Assembly: GCA_029068025.1 (NCBI GenBank)
Contig: JAIEDJ010000307.1
Location: 1-15,664, forward strand
Direction of reading: 5' to 3'
Source: Oscillospiraceae bacterium
GTDB lineage: Bacteria; Bacillota; Clostridia; Oscillospirales; Ruminococcaceae
DNA: 15,664 nt
Both the position numbers and the translations under genes were made by a program. The stretch's first letter is position 1; each line of letters opens with the position of its first letter. Positions 12,190 through 15,664 of this stretch are shown one piece after another. The notes under the pieces were generated by a model that was not told where the DNA came from, did no database searches, and saw only the letters and a list, made by a program, of their open reading frames with translations.

Positions 12190-15100
12190 ATGGAATTTGT
12201 TCATCTTAATGTGCATACGGGCTACAGCCTGCAAAGCGGCGCTTGCAGGATAGCTCCGCTTGTCCGAAAAGCCAAAGAGCTTGGACAGACGGCGCTTGCC
12301 ATAACCGACAGCGGCGCTCTTTACGGCGCTGTGGACTTCTTCGATGCCTGCAAAAGAGAAGGCATCAAAGCCGTCATCGGCTGCGAGCTGTCCATTGCCG
12401 AGGACAGCCGCCTTTCCCCGCGCCGCGCGGGTTTCGAGCCGTACAAGCTCACCGTGCTTTGCAAAACCGAGGTTGGCTACAAGAACCTCTGCCGATTGAT
12501 CGCCGAACAGTGTGCAATTGGAATAAGCGGCGAGTTTCTGACCGATATGGCAAGCATAGCGGAGCACGCCGAAGGTCTGATCGCGCTTTCGGGAGCCGTC
12601 GGCGGCGAGGTGCAGCGGCGGCTGGCGGAAAACCGTCCCGAGGAAGCGGCAAGCACGGCTGAACGTTACAGAAAAATATTCGGCGGCGATTTCTTCCTTG
12701 AAATGTCCAACCACAACACCGCCGAAGAAACGCGCCTTTGCACACGGATCCGCGAGTTCTCCGCAAAAACGGGGATCCCTGCCGTTCCGGTGAACAATGT
12801 CCATTATGTGGAAAAAAGTGAAAGCGGCGTTCAGCGGATCCTGTCCTGTATCGGTCACAACAAAAAGCTCTCCGAGCCGGATCCCCGGGCTCTCCCCACC
12901 GACGAGTACTATCTGAAAAGCGCCGAAGAAATGCGCCGGTTCTTCACCGAAGATGAGCTTTCGCGCACTGCCGAAATAGCCGCTCGCTGCGGCTTTGAGT
13001 TTGAGTTCGGCGTGACCAAGCTGCCGCTGTTCACTAAAGAGAACGTATCGGACAACGCGCAGTACCTCAGAAATATGTGCACAAAGGGTGCGCAAAAACG
13101 TTACGGCACGATCACACCGCAGATCACGGAACGCCTTGAATACGAGCTGAATATAATCGGCACGATGGGATTTGTTGACTACTTTCTGATCGTGTGGGAT
13201 TTCGTGCGGTTCGCGAAAACAAGCGGTATCCCCGTAGGTCCCGGCAGAGGAAGCGGCGCGGCAAGCCTGTGCGCCTACTGTCTCGGGATAACCGACATAG
13301 ATCCGCTGAAATATGAGCTGCTGTTCGAGCGTTTTCTGAACCCCGAGCGCGTTTCCATGCCCGATTTTGATATAGACTTCTGCAACGAGCGCCGCGGCGA
13401 GGTGATCGAGTATGTAAAGCGCCGCTACGGTTCGGATCACGTCGCGCAGATAATCGCGTTTGATACGCTGAAATCAAAGGCGGCTCTGCGCGACGCGGCG
13501 CGTGTGCTTGGAATATCACCGAGTGCCGCCGATACCGCCGCCAAGGCGGTTTCGTCATTCAGCACCCTCTCCGAGGAGCTTGATCACGGCGAGCTTAAAA
13601 CGCTGTACGCTTCCGACGCGGAGATCAGACGGCTGACGGATGCCGCGCTGAAGATAGAGGGCTTTCCTCGCCACACCACGATACACGCGGCAGGCGTTGT
13701 GATAACGCGCGACCCCGCGGCGGAGTATGTTCCGCTGCAATTCGAGGAGGGCGGCTTCACCGCGCAGTACACTATGACGGCTCTCGAGCGCCTGGGACTG
13801 CTGAAAATGGACTTTCTCGGACTGAAAAACCTCACCACGATACGCAAGACCTGCGATCTCATACGCCAAAGCTCCCCGGAATTCGATATCCGCAGTATCG
13901 ACGAGCGTGACCCCGATGTATATAAAATGCTGAGCGGCGGCGGCACCTGTGGAGTGTTCCAGTTTGAATCCGCGGGAATGACAAGCGTTCTCACAAAGCT
14001 CAAGCCGCAGTCTATCGAAGATCTGACGGCGGCTATAGCGCTGTACCGCCCCGGACCCATGTCCTCTATCCCGACCTATATAGCCAACCGTCACAAGGAT
14101 CCCGAAAAGATCGAATACAAGCACCCGCTGCTCAAGGATATTCTCAAGGTGACATACGGCTGTATCGTATATCAGGAGCAGGTAATGCAGATCTGCCGCG
14201 TCATCGGCGGCTATTCCTACGGCAGAGCCGATCTTGTGCGCCGCGCCATGTCCAAGAAAAAGCACGAGGAAATGGAGCGCGAACGCGGCGCGTTCATCTA
14301 TGGTACGGACAGCAACCCGGGAGCTGTCGCAAACGGAGTTCCCGAAAAAACCGCGAACGAGATCTTTGACGAGATGTCGGGATTCGCTTCCTACGCGTTC
14401 AATAAGGCTCACGCCGCCGCGTATGCGACCGTAGCGTATCAGACGGCATACCTCAGATGTCATTACTACGCCGAATATATGGCGGCGATGATGTCCGCTC
14501 AGCCCGAAAAGCTGATAGAATATATTGCCGATCTGTCGGACAACAAGACGCGTCTGCTGCCGCCGGACGTAAACCGCAGCAGCGCGGATTTCACGACAGA
14601 GAACGGCGCGGTGCGGTTCGGATTGGCAGCAGTAAAAGGCGTCGGGCGCTCCTTTGCGGATCAGATCTCACAGGAGCGCGAAAACGGCGCGTTTTCCTCG
14701 GTTTCGGACTTCGCCGTGAGAATGGCGGCGCACGACAACAACCGCCGCTATATGGAAGCCCTTATCCGCTGCGGCGCGTTTGACGCGTTCCCGCAGAACC
14801 GCCGCGAGCTGCTTGACGGCATGGAAGCACTGCTGGAATACGCGTCGCGCGAGTTCTCGCGAAAGGAAAGCGGACAGCTCGATCTGTTTGAACAGGAAAA
14901 CGGCGCGGCGGAGTTCACGTTCCCGAAGCGCGAAAACCTCAACAAAATGCAGCTTCTGAATATGGAAAAGGAATACCTCGGCGCGTACATCTCGGGACAC
15001 CCCGCCGACGCGTATCTTCCGCGCGCGGCGGAGGACTGTGTTTATGCCGCTGATCTGGAGCGCCTTGACACAGGTGCGCAGGTATCGGTGATCGCGCTGA

Positions 15101-15570
15101 TGACAAGGAGCAGCCCCCATGTTGACAAGAAGGGCAACACTATGGCGTTTCTGGAGCTGGAGGATTCCTCCGGAGAAGCCGAATGTGTTATGTTCTCGGA
15201 TCTGTACGGAAAAGTGGGGAAACCTGTGGTCGGGGACGTTTATTGTATCCGCGGAAGGATCTCCGCCAAGGGAAATAAAAAGAGCCTTACGGCGGCGAGT
15301 ATCGTCCGTGCGGAAACGCTTCCGGAACAGCCGCGCAAGGCGCTTTATCTGAATTTCAGCTCGGGATCCGATCCGCGCATAACCGAAGCTGTAAAGCTGC
15401 TCTCGGAGTTCCGCGGAGTATCGTCGGCGAAGATCTGCTTTGCCGACACGCGAGAGGTACGAACGGCGGCAGCCCCCAACCGCAGCGGACTGCGCGGCGT
15501 GAGGATCTGCTCAAAGCTGATACAAGAGCTGAAAAAGCTGCTCGGAGATAACAATGTGGCAATAAAATAA
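12190..15570 (+). CDS. dnaE: DNA polymerase III alpha subunit, DnaE type
   Basis: DnaE is a C-family replicative DNA polymerase. In Bacillota it works beside PolC, notably in extending RNA primers. The 1126 residues have the usual order. An N-terminal PHP domain (1 to ~270, FVHLNVHTGYS) comes first, then the polymerase palm with PDFDIDF (391-397, Asp394 and Asp396) and MDFLGLKNLT (third Asp, 541). Next come ALYRPGPM, fingers with YGCIVYQEQVMQI and SYAFNKAHAAAYA, and an OB fold near 970-1030 (FLELEDSSGEAECVMF). The tail, ELKKLLGDNNVAIK, resembles the end of B. subtilis DnaE. The PHP site reads TDSG (39-42) instead of TDHG and NNVHY instead of NDVHY, so proofreading by this domain is unlikely. 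The ATG at 12190 gives the family start. The upstream in-frame extension is repeat sequence. The ribosome site is weak (AATAAG). Confidence 0.97.
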   Translation: MEFVHLNVHTGYSLQSGACRIAPLVRKAKELGQTALAITDSGALYGAVDFFDACKREGIKAVIGCELSIAEDSRLSPRRAGFEPYKLTVLCKTEVGYKNLCRLIAEQCAIGISGEFLTDMASIAEHAEGLIALSGAVGGEVQRRLAENRPEEAASTAERYRKIFGGDFFLEMSNHNTAEETRLCTRIREFSAKTGIPAVPVNNVHYVEKSESGVQRILSCIGHNKKLSEPDPRALPTDEYYLKSAEEMRRFFTEDELSRTAEIAARCGFEFEFGVTKLPLFTKENVSDNAQYLRNMCTKGAQKRYGTITPQITERLEYELNIIGTMGFVDYFLIVWDFVRFAKTSGIPVGPGRGSGAASLCAYCLGITDIDPLKYELLFERFLNPERVSMPDFDIDFCNERRGEVIEYVKRRYGSDHVAQIIAFDTLKSKAALRDAARVLGISPSAADTAAKAVSSFSTLSEELDHGELKTLYASDAEIRRLTDAALKIEGFPRHTTIHAAGVVITRDPAAEYVPLQFEEGGFTAQYTMTALERLGLLKMDFLGLKNLTTIRKTCDLIRQSSPEFDIRSIDERDPDVYKMLSGGGTCGVFQFESAGMTSVLTKLKPQSIEDLTAAIALYRPGPMSSIPTYIANRHKDPEKIEYKHPLLKDILKVTYGCIVYQEQVMQICRVIGGYSYGRADLVRRAMSKKKHEEMERERGAFIYGTDSNPGAVANGVPEKTANEIFDEMSGFASYAFNKAHAAAYATVAYQTAYLRCHYYAEYMAAMMSAQPEKLIEYIADLSDNKTRLLPPDVNRSSADFTTENGAVRFGLAAVKGVGRSFADQISQERENGAFSSVSDFAVRMAAHDNNRRYMEALIRCGAFDAFPQNRRELLDGMEALLEYASREFSRKESGQLDLFEQENGAAEFTFPKRENLNKMQLLNMEKEYLGAYISGHPADAYLPRAAEDCVYAADLERLDTGAQVSVIALMTRSSPHVDKKGNTMAFLELEDSSGEAECVMFSDLYGKVGKPVVGDVYCIRGRISAKGNKKSLTAASIVRAETLPEQPRKALYLNFSSGSDPRITEAVKLLSEFRGVSSAKICFADTREVRTAAAPNRSGLRGVRICSKLIQELKKLLGDNNVAIK

Positions 15571-15664
15571 AAAGCACCAGCGTGAAGTGAACCGCTCCAA
15601 TTTGTGCAGACAGCACAAAAAGCCCCCTGTTGGGATAATTTAAGCAACAAACTGATTCCGTTTT
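15571..15664. other. Intergenic tail after dnaE, incomplete
   Basis: No gene is seen. TTTGTGC-AGACA-GCACAAA (15601-15619) is a perfect 7-bp hairpin without a following T-tract, so it is not a standard terminator. The window ends before any downstream feature can be judged. Confidence 0.5.

Noticed and set aside
12151..13440. 429-residue minus-strand open frame inside dnaE
   Set aside because: It is antisense to the PHP and palm regions of dnaE. High GC at third codon positions keeps the opposite frame open.
15571..15664. Start of an insertion sequence or transposase gene after dnaE
   Set aside because: The short tail has one hairpin and no inverted terminus or coding start that can be verified before the window ends.

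Overview
The window looks like chromosomal DNA of a Clostridia-class Bacillota, most likely an Oscillospiraceae/Ruminococcus relative. This rests on AGGAGG-type ribosome binding sites, sigma-A-type promoters with 17-bp spacers, a B. subtilis-like DnaE, an RqcH homologue, a TrmK/Nif3 pair and a four-cysteine L32. The genus is an inference from gene content. All large genes have housekeeping functions. I see no phage, transposase, CRISPR array, tRNA or rRNA.

Left block, minus strand (9376 down to 1). A promoter at 9348-9376 drives a leader of about 265 nt packed with perfect hairpins. It is followed by a tightly spaced operon: a DUF1858 CxxC protein, trmK (tRNA m1A22 methyltransferase), a Nif3-family metal protein, a DUF1877 protein, rqcH (ribosome quality control) and a 230-residue protein I do not recognise. 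After a 307-bp gap comes valS, overlapped by one base by a small gene carrying an internal TAG. Then comes a sugar nucleotidyltransferase that runs off the left edge. Translation and tRNA biology dominate: tRNA methylation, rescue of stalled 60S-type ribosome complexes, and tRNA charging.

Right block, plus strand (9482 to 15570). pgi has its own promoter and a hairpin at the transcript start. Next come a small P-loop protein, then rpmF (L32) with a near-consensus promoter, an A/T-rich UP-like tract and a clear terminator, and finally dnaE (replicative polymerase alpha subunit).

The least explained material is intergenic. Two copies of a ~110-bp palindromic element (900-1008 and 4183-4295) sit just 5' of the nucleotidyltransferase and valS. 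Each is preceded, in gene orientation and at the same 15-bp distance, by a 40-bp unit containing TCTTR...YAAGA half-sites that co-vary between copies. A third element with similar termini but different internal hairpins (12061-12175) lies just 5' of dnaE. A fourth palindrome (11086-11162) lies just 5' of the P-loop gene, and a six-hairpin array (9156-9324) lies in the leader of the DUF1858-trmK-nif3 operon. This recurrent placement of structured elements between promoter and start codon is the best candidate for something undescribed. It could be a family of mobile palindromic repeats, a shared leader regulatory device, or both.
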